From assembly GCA_016928155.1 (NCBI GenBank), contig JAFGLG010000009.1:1-64000 (forward strand): a stretch of 64,000 nt of DNA. The letters run 5' to 3'. This stretch comes from Candidatus Woesearchaeota archaeon. Lineage in GTDB: Archaea > Nanobdellota > Nanobdellia > Woesearchaeales > JAFGLG01. Numbering within the stretch: the first letter of the stretch is position 1; each line of letters starts with the position of its first letter. The notes below the pieces were generated by a model. That model was not told where the DNA came from. It saw nothing but the letters and a program-made list of their open reading frames with translations, and did no database searches. Made by a program: the position numbers and the translations under genes. Shown piece by piece: positions 16,586 through 25,642 of the stretch.

Positions 16586-17197
16586 ATGGCTACAATCCTT
16601 GACCTGGGATTCCTGGCAAACTTTTCATTCATCTTCACATTCTTATTAGTGTTTGCCATAGTGTTCGCAATCCTGGAAAAGGCACAGCTTCTCGGAAAGA
16701 ACCGAGGCCTGAATGCAATAATCGCGCTTGTGGTGGGTTTCCTGGTGCTGCTCTCCGACAATGTACGCGCAGTCATAGAAATAGCTGCACCATGGTTTGT
16801 CCTGCTGATGCTCTTCATAATGTTCATCCTCCTCGCATTCAATGTATTTGGAGCAGACACAGGCAATTTCATGAGCGTACTGGTGAATCCAGAGCACAAG
16901 CACATAGTCTACTGGATTGTTGCACTGGCAATAATCATAATAATGTTCTCGCTGAGCCAAGTGATCGGACAGGATGTAGGGCCATTCCTCGACGAAGAGG
17001 GGCATCCTGTAGACAATGCAGACTGGAACAGGACATTGACAGCAGGAGAGAGGGCAGGCGGCGGGACAAGCACAGCAACAAGCGACTTCAACCAGAACCT
17101 CGGCGCGACAATATTCCATCCAAAGATATTAGGGATGATCCTCATCCTGCTGATAGCCTCATTCGCGATAAGGATGCTGTCACAAGTAAGCAAGTAA
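16586..17197 (+). CDS. multi-pass membrane protein, paralog 3 of 3
   Basis: A 203-residue membrane protein. The N-terminal FTFLLVFAIVFAILEKAQLL aligns with the other two paralogs. It differs by a longer polar loop of about 45 residues (DEEGHPVDNADWNRTLTAG and on, Gly/Thr-rich) before the final helix and ends in QVSK. It starts directly after the previous stop, so translation is coupled. It is the last gene of the trio; a dispersed palindromic repeat lies in the convergent gap beyond it. Confidence 0.7.
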   Translation: MATILDLGFLANFSFIFTFLLVFAIVFAILEKAQLLGKNRGLNAIIALVVGFLVLLSDNVRAVIEIAAPWFVLLMLFIMFILLAFNVFGADTGNFMSVLVNPEHKHIVYWIVALAIIIIMFSLSQVIGQDVGPFLDEEGHPVDNADWNRTLTAGERAGGGTSTATSDFNQNLGATIFHPKILGMILILLIASFAIRMLSQVSK

Positions 17198-17309
17198 AGT
17201 CCTATCATAGACTGAACAGAATATGTTTCTTGGAAAAGCAATCAGAATGATCTGTTCTACGCCCCACATACTTTGCTTGTGTGCCCAGATGGAAAATCCA
17301 AGAATTTCT

Positions 17310-17363
17310 GACCGGATTCGCAGAGCAAATCCTGATAAGAAATTTCTTCTCTCTTGAATTTTC
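17310..17363 (+). repeat. palindromic dispersed repeat, copy 2
   Basis: Second copy of the 54-bp repeat at 11623-11676, in opposite orientation. It reads ACCGGATTCGC AGA GCAAATCCTG, then the conserved pyrimidine-rich tail TCTTCTCTCTTGAATTTTC. Here the arms extend outward (GAATTTCT / AGAAATTTC), giving a longer imperfect hairpin than copy 1. It lies in the 254-bp convergent gap between the membrane trio and the coiled-coil genes, which also holds an inverted pair GAACAGA (about 17214) / TCTGTTC (about 17250). Confidence 0.7.
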
Positions 17364-17451
17364 AAGCTACATTAAAGGGCATTGCAAAGAAGCAGCAAGT
17401 CAGATATCAGTCAAAAAGTAATTTTCAGAACAAAAAAAAAACTAAGAAAAA

Positions 17452-18198
17452 TCATCTCTTTGTCTTGAGATCCTTGGATATCCTTGCCAGCTCATTGACG
17501 TTCTCAGTCATGGTCGGGATTATCTTCTGGAAAACCTTCTCCATGGCCTTTATTTCAGTGCCTACCTCAGTCAGGTTCTTGTCATACTCGCCGACCTTCT
17601 CAAGCACAGCAGTATGAAGCTTGTCGAAATTTCCCTTGAGATCCTGGAGGAGCTGCTCCATCTGGGCAAGCCTTGCATCAGTCCTCTCCTTCCACTCGAT
17701 AATCTTCTCGACGCTCTTGATCAGCTCATTCCATTTCTCATCTACAATAGCCTCGGCAATCTCCTCTATCCTCTCCCTGCTCCCGGAAGTCTCCATCCCC
17801 ATGTCAGGAGGCGGCATCCCTGAAGGTGGCATCATGTGCTGGGGCATCTGCATAGGCCCCTGCGGACCCTGAGGCATCTGCATATCCTGCTGGTTCTGTT
17901 GAAACGGAAACTGTCTAGGCGGCGGCATCCCCGGAGGCGCCTGCATTCCCATATTCGGCATATTATCACCCTTTTCCAGAGGGACCTTCTCCATCCCTCC
18001 CTTAAGATCTGCCTGTGTCATGGCATCAAATATCTCATGAAGCTCAAAGCCATCACGCTGAAGGTTCTGAGTGATCTGATTATTGGACAAGCCCTGCTGC
18101 CTCATGGCCAGCACCTGAGTGACAGGAGGGCCTCTAGGCCGCGGCATCCTCTGCGGCTGCTGAGGTCCCTGCTTCTTGAACATATCAGTGAATCCCAT
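17452..18198 (-). CDS. Pro/Gln/Met-rich coiled-coil protein
   Basis: A 248-residue soluble protein in three parts. The first is a short basic Pro-rich head and a helical segment (about 25-70, VTQVLAMRQQGLSNNQITQN), resembling small helix-turn motifs. Next is a low-complexity linker of Pro, Met, Gln and Gly (about 78-135). Last is a long C-terminal coiled coil (about 140-248). It starts one base after the stop of the other coiled-coil gene. Proteins of this type accompany archaeal secretion ATPases in DPANN genomes as likely cytoplasmic scaffolds, compare ArlC/D/E of archaella. That role is inferred. Confidence 0.6.
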   Translation of the reverse strand: MGFTDMFKKQGPQQPQRMPRPRGPPVTQVLAMRQQGLSNNQITQNLQRDGFELHEIFDAMTQADLKGGMEKVPLEKGDNMPNMGMQAPPGMPPPRQFPFQQNQQDMQMPQGPQGPMQMPQHMMPPSGMPPPDMGMETSGSRERIEEIAEAIVDEKWNELIKSVEKIIEWKERTDARLAQMEQLLQDLKGNFDKLHTAVLEKVGEYDKNLTEVGTEIKAMEKVFQKIIPTMTENVNELARISKDLKTKR

Positions 18199-18199
18199 C

Positions 18200-18658
18200 T
18201 TACTTATTCAGCTTCTCATCAACAATACGCCTGACAATCCTCTCAACCTCTGACTGTGTCACAAAATTAATAGGCTCCCATAAATTTATGTACTTCTGCA
18301 AGGTGTTGACCTCATCCTTTGTGGAAGTCATCTTGAGCTCCTTGATGATCAGCCTGACCTTATCCTTGATATCATCAATCTCCCGATGCATCTCATTTAT
18401 TGTGTTATTTGAGAGCTGGACCTCAGTGTTGACCCTCTTGAAGCTCTGAAGCATGTTCTGATCAGAAACCTGCACCTTGCGCCTCATGTTCGTATAGCGC
18501 TCCTCGATGACCCTCAGGCGCCTGCTGAGGTTATTGACCTCATTGGCCATCTCGGTGAACTTGTCAACACCACCGACATGCTTCTGCTGCCCAAGAAACA
18601 TGGGCTGGTCCCCCTGCTGCGGCTGGGGCGCCTGCGGCTTCTTATCAAGACCTAACAT
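18200..18658 (-). CDS. coiled-coil protein, ArlCE-like scaffold candidate
   Basis: A 152-residue protein. A Pro/Gln-rich head (about 1-30) is followed by a long heptad-patterned coiled coil (about 35-115) and a conserved-looking end, KYINLWEPINFVTQSEVERI near 122-141. That C-terminal block resembles the ends of other archaeal coiled-coil partners of secretion ATPases. It is first in a two-gene operon with the Pro/Gln/Met-rich coiled-coil protein. TATA-like sequences at about 18715-18735 (ATATATAAATATAATC) lie upstream, leaving an AT-rich leader. Confidence 0.6.
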   Translation of the reverse strand: MLGLDKKPQAPQPQQGDQPMFLGQQKHVGGVDKFTEMANEVNNLSRRLRVIEERYTNMRRKVQVSDQNMLQSFKRVNTEVQLSNNTINEMHREIDDIKDKVRLIIKELKMTSTKDEVNTLQKYINLWEPINFVTQSEVERIVRRIVDEKLNK

Positions 18659-19119
18659 TGTATCACCAAGTTTGTTATCAATAAAACCATATCCTGTTGA
18701 TAATCAATATTTATCGTCACATATATAAATATAATCATTAAAAAAAGCATACATAACAGGCGGGAAACACTATAAAATATATGGAATATGTATGTAACCA
18801 TAGCCAAGTAGTATATCCGATGATCCGAGAACTGACCATATGCCTGACATCTTCAAAACTCAACATATCACAACCAAAATATGATAACCAGATATGATAA
18901 CCAATGATAACAAGAGCTGCTTAGCGGGTGTGAAAAGGCCGCACTGCACCTGAGGGCTGTGATCCGGAGCCGAGCCAAAAAGATATGAGCCACAAAATCC
19001 ATAAAACCTGGCCGGCCATCCCCACAAGAAGCAGAATCTGCCAATTATCAGGGTTCTGACCCTTTGTATACAGGACAAATACCAAAAAAATATTAAACAA
19101 AAGAGCATTAGAGAGAACA
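18659..19119. other. 461-bp divergent intergenic region
   Basis: It carries the leftward promoter of the coiled-coil operon (TATA-like, about 18715-18735) and the rightward promoter of the ATPase gene (AATATTAAAC at about 19087-19096, 25-30 nt before ATG 19120). ATATGATAACCA recurs near 18879 and 18891. A GC-richer stretch (about 18915-19070) coincides with a leftward open frame listed separately. Confidence 0.5.
18921..19100 (-). CDS. possible small membrane protein (59 aa, TTG start)
   Basis: A leftward frame with no ATG but a TTG at 19100 reads MFNIFLVFVLYTKGQNPDNW, then a second hydrophobic helix (QILLLVGMAGQVLWILWLIS) and a polar tail ending HTR. The two-helix hairpin with a polar KGQNPDN turn looks like a real small membrane protein, and the region is less AT-rich than its flanks. 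Against it: no ribosome binding site, no ATG, and the start lies in the ATPase promoter. It may be a remnant or a chance frame. Confidence 0.3.
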   Translation of the reverse strand: MFNIFLVFVLYTKGQNPDNWQILLLVGMAGQVLWILWLISFWLGSGSQPSGAVRPFHTR

Positions 19120-21438
19120 ATGGCACTATTCGAGAAGCAAAAAGAGGAGTTCAGCTATGAGATAATAAGAGAAGGAGAAGACAACATACTGAAGATAGAC
19201 TGTGAAAACCTCAGCATATCACCGAGCATAGAAGATTCTCCGATAGTCATGGCAAAGACCATGGAGAGACTCATAGAAGTCTCTGATGTCACAAAGATCG
19301 TATTCTCACAGAAAAGGGACTATGAATATGACTACACCCAGACCCTGATGCTCCAGGAGATAGCGAAGATATACAACAGCCTGGTCAAGCAGAAACAGCT
19401 CTTCAGCTACCACGCGATGCACTATGGCGGGGAGTCGCCAAGAGAGCTGGATGAAAGGTACACCGAGATGCAGAGGATAATATTCCATCTGCTGAAAAGC
19501 GACCCACTCGGAGCATATGTCGAGCTGAAAAGAGCCCTCCGAAGGGAAGAGATAAAGATGGAGAAGCTGGTGGATCCGAGAGCACTGGACTCAGAGAAAA
19601 AATACCTGGCGCTCATAAACCAGCTGATAGGGCTGCTCGACAAGACAAAGATGATCATAATAACAAAGCCATACCTCCCAGGCTATGTGATAGGCAACAG
19701 GGACCAGTACAGGAAGATATTCACGCCGACAATAAAGCCGGACTTCATGTTCACAAAGCTCATGGCAAACTATCCGGCAAACGGGGAGGAGATAGACAAC
19801 TACACAGTCGGATTCGACACAGAGATCACAATCTTCAAGTTCCCGGACTCTGTACAATACCTCTATCACATGGTGCCCCCAGAGTTCAAGCTGTCAGAAG
19901 AGAAATACGAGATACTCGACATGGCAAGGAGGATAATGGCAGAGCATAAGCCGAAGAAATCAGAATTCGTGGATCCGCAGAGGATGAGACAGGTCTTCCT
20001 GAATGTAGGCATGGACCTCCTCGAAGAGCTCGTCAACTACAGGAATGTGGAGATGAGCCAGGACGAGATAAAAGAGCTCGGAAACATCCTCGTCAGATAC
20101 ACGGTCGGCTTCGGCCTGATAGAAGTCCTGCTGTCTGATGAGAAGATCCAGGACATCTCAATAAACTCGCCGATGGGCCAGATACCCATATTCCTGGTGC
20201 ACGCAGACTTCGACGACTGCAAGACAAACATCATACCTACGACAAGCGAAGCAGAATCATGGGCATCCAAGCTCAGGATGATATCCGGAAGGCCCCTCGA
20301 CGAGGCAAACCCCATCCTTGACACAGAACTCGAGCTGCCAGGGGCCAGCACAAGGGTGGCAGTCATCTCGCCTCCCCTGAACCCCACAGGGCTCGCATAC
20401 TCATTCAGGCGACACAGGGACAGGCCATGGACACTGCCCCTCTTCATGAAAACCAAGATGATCACACCGCTCGCAGGAGGACTGCTATCCTTCCTCATAG
20501 ACGGGACAAGAACAATGCTCATATGCGGGACAAGGAGCTCTGGAAAATCATCGTTCCTCAGCGCACTCCTGGTAGAGATAATGAGGAGATACAGGATAAT
20601 CACAATAGAGGACACGCTCGAGCTTCCGACAGGATCGCTCAGGAAGCTCGGATTCAACATACAGCCCATGAAAGTCGCGTCAGCATTGTCAAAATCAACA
20701 GGAGAACTCACAGCAACAGACGGCATAAGAGCAACACTCAGGCTTGGAGACAGCGCACTGATCGTCGGAGAGGTCAGGAGCAAGGAAGCGATTGCACTCT
20801 ATGAAGCCATGAGGGTGGGGGCAGCAGCAAACACAGTAGCAGGGACGATCCATGGAGATTCACCCTATGGGATATATGACAGGGTGGTCAATGACATCGG
20901 GGTGCCGAAGACAAGCTTCAAGGCGACAGACATCTGCATAATCGCGACACCTATCAAGACAGCAGACGGACTGCACAAGTACAGGAGAGTCACACAGATA
21001 ACTGAAGTCGGCAAGCTATGGGAAGATGATCCCCTCACTGAAAATGCTTTCAGGGACCTAATGAAATACAACGCGAAGACAGACCAGATAGAGCCCACTG
21101 ACGACCTGATAACAGGGGAGAGCGAGATACTCAAGACTATCGCAGGAAACATAAAGGACTTTGCAGGAGACTGGGATGCAGTCTGGCACAACATACTGCT
21201 CAGGTCAAAATGCAAAGAGACGCAGTGGAAGATGGCAGACAAAGTCGGGGATCAGGAACTGCTTGAAGCGCCATTCACAATACAATGCAATGACAAGATG
21301 CATGTGCTGACAGAAGTCATAAAGGAAGAGACAGGAACAATAAATCCCAAAAGGATATATGAGGAGTGGGAGCTCTGGCTGAAGCGCGAGATACGCAAGA
21401 GAGAGATGCAGAAAGGGGATGTGAAACTGGCCCTATGA
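19120..21438 (+). CDS. type II/IV secretion (GspE/TadA/ArlI-like) ATPase
   Basis: A 772-residue secretion ATPase of the VirB11/GspE/TadA superfamily, the motor for assembling type IV pilus-like filaments. An N-terminal region of about 270 residues is family-specific. The RecA-like C-terminal core has Walker A GTRSSGKSS near 468-476, Asp box ITIEDTLELP near 495, Walker B LIVGEVR near 546 and His box AGTIHGDSP near 573. A further 150 residues follow the core. It is leaderless from AATATTAAAC. It is the only such ATPase in the window and must serve one or both platform proteins. Confidence 0.9.
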   Translation: MALFEKQKEEFSYEIIREGEDNILKIDCENLSISPSIEDSPIVMAKTMERLIEVSDVTKIVFSQKRDYEYDYTQTLMLQEIAKIYNSLVKQKQLFSYHAMHYGGESPRELDERYTEMQRIIFHLLKSDPLGAYVELKRALRREEIKMEKLVDPRALDSEKKYLALINQLIGLLDKTKMIIITKPYLPGYVIGNRDQYRKIFTPTIKPDFMFTKLMANYPANGEEIDNYTVGFDTEITIFKFPDSVQYLYHMVPPEFKLSEEKYEILDMARRIMAEHKPKKSEFVDPQRMRQVFLNVGMDLLEELVNYRNVEMSQDEIKELGNILVRYTVGFGLIEVLLSDEKIQDISINSPMGQIPIFLVHADFDDCKTNIIPTTSEAESWASKLRMISGRPLDEANPILDTELELPGASTRVAVISPPLNPTGLAYSFRRHRDRPWTLPLFMKTKMITPLAGGLLSFLIDGTRTMLICGTRSSGKSSFLSALLVEIMRRYRIITIEDTLELPTGSLRKLGFNIQPMKVASALSKSTGELTATDGIRATLRLGDSALIVGEVRSKEAIALYEAMRVGAAANTVAGTIHGDSPYGIYDRVVNDIGVPKTSFKATDICIIATPIKTADGLHKYRRVTQITEVGKLWEDDPLTENAFRDLMKYNAKTDQIEPTDDLITGESEILKTIAGNIKDFAGDWDAVWHNILLRSKCKETQWKMADKVGDQELLEAPFTIQCNDKMHVLTEVIKEETGTINPKRIYEEWELWLKREIRKREMQKGDVKLAL

Positions 21439-21444
21439 GAAAAA

Positions 21445-22032
21445 TCAGGAGACCAGGATCACAGATCCGTTATATTCTATAAGTATGTTCGACCTGCCCT
21501 TGACAGTAATATCATCATAAGGGAAATCCAGCCTGTTCTCAGTGCCGCAATCTGGGTTAACATCATTATCAGGCAAGATGTCACAAAGGCCGTTCTCGAG
21601 AAGGATATTCGCCACATCCTCCTCCTTCACAGTGACTTCAGGCATGCTTGCAGGAGTGGTCAGCTCATAACACAGCAGAGGCTTTGTAAGACGGCCATAC
21701 TCTGTCTCTTTCCAACAGGCAAAAGCATATGCGGTTATGCTGAGATTTACAAGGCTTTTCAAGTCTCCGCCTGAGCCTCCGCCAAATGTGGAGTTTGTTA
21801 TCAGATCGACACGCAAGACCTGCTCCTCGACGCAATAGCTCTTATCCACCCTCAGGCCCTTTGGCACAAAAGTCGCTGAATAGACATGATAGAAAGTCTT
21901 GCAGTAGAGGGACTTAGAGAAACCAGGAAGCTTTGTAGCAAACAGGCCGACAAGCATAGCAACAGATATCACTGCGACAAAAAGGACCAGCATGAGACCT
22001 ATCGAGATATCCGCCTTCCTTGACCTTGACAT
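21445..22032 (-). CDS. pilin-like protein with Cys-rich ectodomain
   Basis: About 195 residues. The N-terminus MSRSRKADISIGLMLVLFVA fits a class III signal: basic head, RKA, then a hydrophobic helix. The ectodomain has paired cysteines (LYCK, SYCV, ACWK, LLCYEL, LCDIL, PDCGT) and ends GRSNILIEYNGSVILVS. The same NILIEY(S/N)G end closes the vWA protein at 28919-30964, so the two are related. The start may be ATG 22032 or ATG 22044; GAGGTGA lies just upstream. It follows the small membrane protein by a few bases and converges with the ATPase gene. Confidence 0.6.
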   Translation of the reverse strand: MSRSRKADISIGLMLVLFVAVISVAMLVGLFATKLPGFSKSLYCKTFYHVYSATFVPKGLRVDKSYCVEEQVLRVDLITNSTFGGGSGGDLKSLVNLSITAYAFACWKETEYGRLTKPLLCYELTTPASMPEVTVKEEDVANILLENGLCDILPDNDVNPDCGTENRLDFPYDDITVKGRSNILIEYNGSVILVS

Positions 22033-22048
22033 CGCCACATCCATCACC

Positions 22049-22435
22049 TCAATCTATCCTGACAACACGACAGATATTCCTGTCGCTCCTGAACTTAAGC
22101 TCATGCACGCCGACTGCGAGCTCCTCTGAAACATTGATGTCCTTATTGATGAGATAAATCCTCTCATTGATGATATCCTCATCCAGGGGCCCGCCCTCCA
22201 GGGTGACCTTCAGGATGTAACAATCGCGATTCATGTCCCTCTCCTCAAGGCACCTGCTGCAAAGAGTGACAATCGCATTCGCGACATGCTCAGGGCTGCC
22301 TTCAAACTCCTGGAACTGCTGGTCAGTGCCTATACCGGATGTGCTGTTCACAGCCTTCCTGACAAAACCCAGGGTCATCACAATCACTACAAGGGCGACA
22401 ACAACCATCCCGTACTTGAAAAATATATCCATCAT
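22049..22435 (-). CDS. small single-pass membrane protein (minor pilin-like)
   Basis: A 128-residue protein with one N-terminal helix (about 8-27, GMVVVALVVIVMTLGF) and a small extracellular domain with cysteines (TLCSRCLEERD, DCYILK, NICRVV). The pattern C..CL....CY(I/V)L followed by a long acidic segment resembles the protein at 28011-28454, suggesting a shared minor-pilin type. The start is ATG 22435 because GGTGG stands five bases before it; the longest frame uses a GTG. It lies between platform protein 1 and the Cys-rich pilin-like protein. Confidence 0.55.
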   Translation of the reverse strand: MMDIFFKYGMVVVALVVIVMTLGFVRKAVNSTSGIGTDQQFQEFEGSPEHVANAIVTLCSRCLEERDMNRDCYILKVTLEGGPLDEDIINERIYLINKDINVSEELAVGVHELKFRSDRNICRVVRID

Positions 22436-22494
22436 CTGAACCACCTAACCATAAAACACCATATCCTGCATGAGCGTCTTAGCTGAACCCGACT

Positions 22495-22562
22495 GAACCA
22501 AAGCGAAACCTAACTGGACCTGACCAAAACCAAACTGAACCTGAGCGAAACCTAACTGAAAC
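22495..22562. repeat. degenerate short tandem repeats
   Basis: Three imperfect units of about 21-24 bp built on CCAAAGCGAAACCTAACTG / CCAAAACCAAACTGAACCTGA / GCGAAACCTAACTGAAACC lie between platform protein 1 and the next gene and touch the end of the former. They sit inside the presumed operon and could affect the mRNA or be slippage debris. Confidence 0.55.
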
Positions 22563-24723
22563 CGGTAGAGGATATGCCCTGCTGCACAAGATTATTCAGG
22601 GCGAAAACACCCACCACAGTCACAATCACAAAAACTATTATTGCAAACAGCAGATTGCGCGCAATCATGCCATCACGCGATATCTTGTCAAAACCATTCT
22701 CCACACCATTCGCAAGGATCGACAGGAGGATGACAGTCTCGACCATGTATATGCCGACAAGCACCTGAAAGATTGTCGGCGGGGTTATCTTCGCAAAATT
22801 GATGAAATCACCAAAAAAATCCCCTGAAGCAGAATCAAGACCCCCTGTATTGAGCTGGAGAGCATTCATTATCTGGGTTATCTGGCTTGAGATCTGGTAA
22901 AGAGTCTGCACTATTATCAGGGTGAGAGATCCGACAAGACCAGCAATGAAGGGAGCCAGGAACTTGGCCTGCATCTTGATGCTGTTGACAGTCTCATTCA
23001 GCAAATCATATATCAAACCGCGCACCTTCTTCACATTATCCAGATATATGGAGATCTTTGTCAGGATGTTATAAAGGACCTTAGCCCCTTTCTTAGAACC
23101 CTCGACAATTATCCACGCGACCTCCTTGAGCAGAACACTCGGGAAACGCTGTATTATGCCGTACTTCGTGTCGAAAATGGCCTGCGAAAAAGTGACGCCT
23201 TCATCCTGCATCCTATCCCTGACTGCCAAGAAGAAATCGAAAATCTTCTTCTTCTTCATGTTCAGTATCTCAAACTGGTTCACAAAATTCTCGATAGCCT
23301 GCTCAATAGGTATCTCCTCAGTGAACTGGTTACTCATCTGAAAGAGGGAATCCCCCAGATCCTCCTCAATCTCTACGATATCCTGCCTTATCTGCAGAAT
23401 CTGCGTGCTCTTCATGTAATGATATATCGCGATCCCGATGCCTAGACCGACAGGAATCGTAATAGTGAGGAACATGGCCATCATCTTATACTCCCCCTCC
23501 GGAATGACGTTAGTCATGCCCTGCGCAGCAGCAGCCTTGGACTCCAGGTAAGAAGGGATTGTCTTGAAGATGAAATGATAAAGGCCCGGGATCATGATGA
23601 CAATGCCTGTGGTTACAGCGACCATCTTTATGGGGATATAATAAATCGTATCCTTCACCTTCAGGATGAACTTCCCCTTAGGCGGAACATAAGGGTTCCT
23701 GGAAAGGTCAGGAAATGAAAAAGCGCCCGGCCTCTTTGCGATAAGCCTTCTGGTGAAAAAGAAAAGAATCATCGGCAGGACCACGATATAACCGAAGAAG
23801 AGATGGGTCACATTGATGGAATCAGCCATGAATATGCTCATCAAGGGAAATGCAATAAGCCCGATCAAAGGGAGCATCATGCCGAAAGTGTGAAGCACAG
23901 TCACAGGCGTCTTGAGATTATATGCATAGATCTTCATCTTCTCATAGGTCGCATCAAGTATTGTGCTCAGGGACTTATCAAGGATCCTGGTCTGGTTCTC
24001 CTTGTCTGTCTGGGCAAGGACAGAATACAGAGTCATCATGGACTTGACAAAATCCGGGTTCCTCTTGATCCACAGCCCAACGAAAAAGTTTATCCCGCCC
24101 TCAATGGAATTTATCTTCTCCATATCAAGCATCCAGAGCACTGTCTTAAGGTCCCTGCCGAGAGGGCCGCTGAGATGCTGGGTTGAGAAGAACATGGCAT
24201 TCTCGAGAATCGGATTGACCCTCATATAGATGGTCATATAAAGGATCGCCAGCAGGGATTCCTGCTGAGCAGCAATCTTGGTGATCTCGGCCATGTAATC
24301 AACATAAGTGTAGACGACAAAAGAGATGAAAAGGCCGGAAGCAAAGACAAAGAATGAAAAGCTTGTGAATTTCAGGGCATAGAACGGGACAGCAGCAACA
24401 GAGAAAACAAGCACGGTGAGGATCGATGCAGAGATGATGGATTCAGGCTCGATATTCAGGCCCGCGACCTTTATCTGATCCCTGAAATCATTATACATCT
24501 TCTCATTTATCAGCTTCTTTACAAAATTCATATACCTCAGGGAAAAATTGCAGTACTTCTCAAAGAAAGAGGAAAGGATAAACTCGTCAAGCCTCTCCCT
24601 CCTGAACTCCTTATAGGTCCCTGTGAAGGTCTCCTGCATGTTGGAACTATCCTGCGGTAGTGATTTAGAAAGCTTATTGGCTACATCACCCTTTATAGTG
24701 TCAAAAGAAGGATATTCAGGCAT
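22552..24723 (-). CDS. TadC/GspF-like platform membrane protein 1
   Basis: A 723-residue integral membrane protein with two tandem T2SSF-type halves (about 60-330 and 420-715), as in archaeal platform proteins (ArlJ/TadC kind). Hydrophobic segments lie near 95-140, 275-325, 375-395, 430-450, 590-620 and 650-715. Landmarks are YMRVNPILENAMFFS, DATYEKMKIYAYNLKTP and FLAPFIAGLVGSLTL. It is a paralog of the protein at 40203-42338, with the same block order. It should anchor the ATPase and filament. A TATA-like TTTATATAAT lies about 100 nt upstream, giving an unusually long leader; AAGGGGAAAATA precedes the ATG. Confidence 0.88.
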   Translation of the reverse strand: MPEYPSFDTIKGDVANKLSKSLPQDSSNMQETFTGTYKEFRRERLDEFILSSFFEKYCNFSLRYMNFVKKLINEKMYNDFRDQIKVAGLNIEPESIISASILTVLVFSVAAVPFYALKFTSFSFFVFASGLFISFVVYTYVDYMAEITKIAAQQESLLAILYMTIYMRVNPILENAMFFSTQHLSGPLGRDLKTVLWMLDMEKINSIEGGINFFVGLWIKRNPDFVKSMMTLYSVLAQTDKENQTRILDKSLSTILDATYEKMKIYAYNLKTPVTVLHTFGMMLPLIGLIAFPLMSIFMADSINVTHLFFGYIVVLPMILFFFTRRLIAKRPGAFSFPDLSRNPYVPPKGKFILKVKDTIYYIPIKMVAVTTGIVIMIPGLYHFIFKTIPSYLESKAAAAQGMTNVIPEGEYKMMAMFLTITIPVGLGIGIAIYHYMKSTQILQIRQDIVEIEEDLGDSLFQMSNQFTEEIPIEQAIENFVNQFEILNMKKKKIFDFFLAVRDRMQDEGVTFSQAIFDTKYGIIQRFPSVLLKEVAWIIVEGSKKGAKVLYNILTKISIYLDNVKKVRGLIYDLLNETVNSIKMQAKFLAPFIAGLVGSLTLIIVQTLYQISSQITQIMNALQLNTGGLDSASGDFFGDFINFAKITPPTIFQVLVGIYMVETVILLSILANGVENGFDKISRDGMIARNLLFAIIVFVIVTVVGVFALNNLVQQGISSTGFS

Positions 24724-25005
24724 TATTTTCCCCTTTTTATTGAAATTCCCTTACAGGCGCAATAACTGACAATCTCTTCAGGCTTATTCATTCTTATTCA
24801 TCAAAATTATCAAGAGCCAAGGCTGCAAATTATATAAATGTATCGACAAAACCTGCAAAAGCAAAAAATCACAAAAATGCACTTAATAGCCCCAGAAACA
24901 TGATTAACCAGGTTTTAACCAAAATCAGGGCTTTCAAAAAATTTAAATACTAGCTTAAATATGTTACCAATAAATAATGATTCAATAATTATCTACGGTG
25001 GTAAT

Positions 25006-25587
25006 ATGACAAAAAAGGGTGAAAAGTCACTGCAAATGATATTCGGTTTATTTCTACTGCTGATCATCTCCCTGGTCGTGCTCAACCTCTTCTTCAAGTT
25101 CACAGAGAAGAGCAGCACCAAGATGCAGGGCGCATCAACAGAGTACTTCCAGAAAGCAGCCAAGGAACAGGCAATCCAGGACTGCCAGGCCATGTGCGAC
25201 AATATAAAGGATATCGGAAGCCTCATGAAATTCTGCAAGTCCTACCATTCACTTGACTGGAACTATAACCAGATAGCAAATGACAAGATATCAGAAGGGC
25301 TATATGACTTCTGCGAGAACAAGATCCCATGTTTCATACTTGTGGATGACTGCGGACAGACAAGCACACCAGTGGCTGAGCCTTATGACGGAGAAACATG
25401 CAGGAATGTCCTCAAAGACTGGGATAACAACAGAGTCCAATGGCTAGTGGATCTTTCATGCGACGGCAATGCAAACGATTTTGAAGGAAGCTGCGGCCTT
25501 GACCCGACAAGCAGGGCAAACTGGTATTATAAATACAATTACAGCTGTACATGGGCAAGGGATATACTGGCAAATTCGCCTCAATAA
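25006..25587 (+). CDS. pilin-like Cys-rich protein
   Basis: A 193-residue protein starting MTKKGEKSLQMIFGLFLLLI, a class III signal with KKG before the helix. The ectodomain is rich in cysteines (QDCQAMC, KFCKS, DFCENKIPCF, DDCGQ, ETCRN, LSCDG, GSCGL, YSCTW) that probably pair. GGTGGTAAT immediately precedes the chosen ATG 25006, and TTTAAATACTAG at 24942-24953 is a likely TATA region. It is divergent from platform protein 1 and followed by the coiled-coil gene. Probably a minor pilin. Confidence 0.6.
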   Translation: MTKKGEKSLQMIFGLFLLLIISLVVLNLFFKFTEKSSTKMQGASTEYFQKAAKEQAIQDCQAMCDNIKDIGSLMKFCKSYHSLDWNYNQIANDKISEGLYDFCENKIPCFILVDDCGQTSTPVAEPYDGETCRNVLKDWDNNRVQWLVDLSCDGNANDFEGSCGLDPTSRANWYYKYNYSCTWARDILANSPQ

Positions 25588-25642
25588 GCTTTTTTATTTC
25601 TTATTGACAATATTTATATAAGACAATTCTTTGGGGATATAC

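Noticed and set aside
16646-17119. Leftward 157-codon frame in the membrane trio
   Set aside because: Antisense shadow of membrane paralog 3, with Cys/His-rich composition typical of reversed hydrophobic codons.
20037-20783. Leftward 248-codon frame in the ATPase gene
   Set aside because: Antisense to the catalytic core of the ATPase; Ser-rich composition is a codon artefact.
22495-22562. CRISPR array
   Set aside because: Units are degenerate, contiguous and lack unique spacers; no cas genes are present anywhere in the window.
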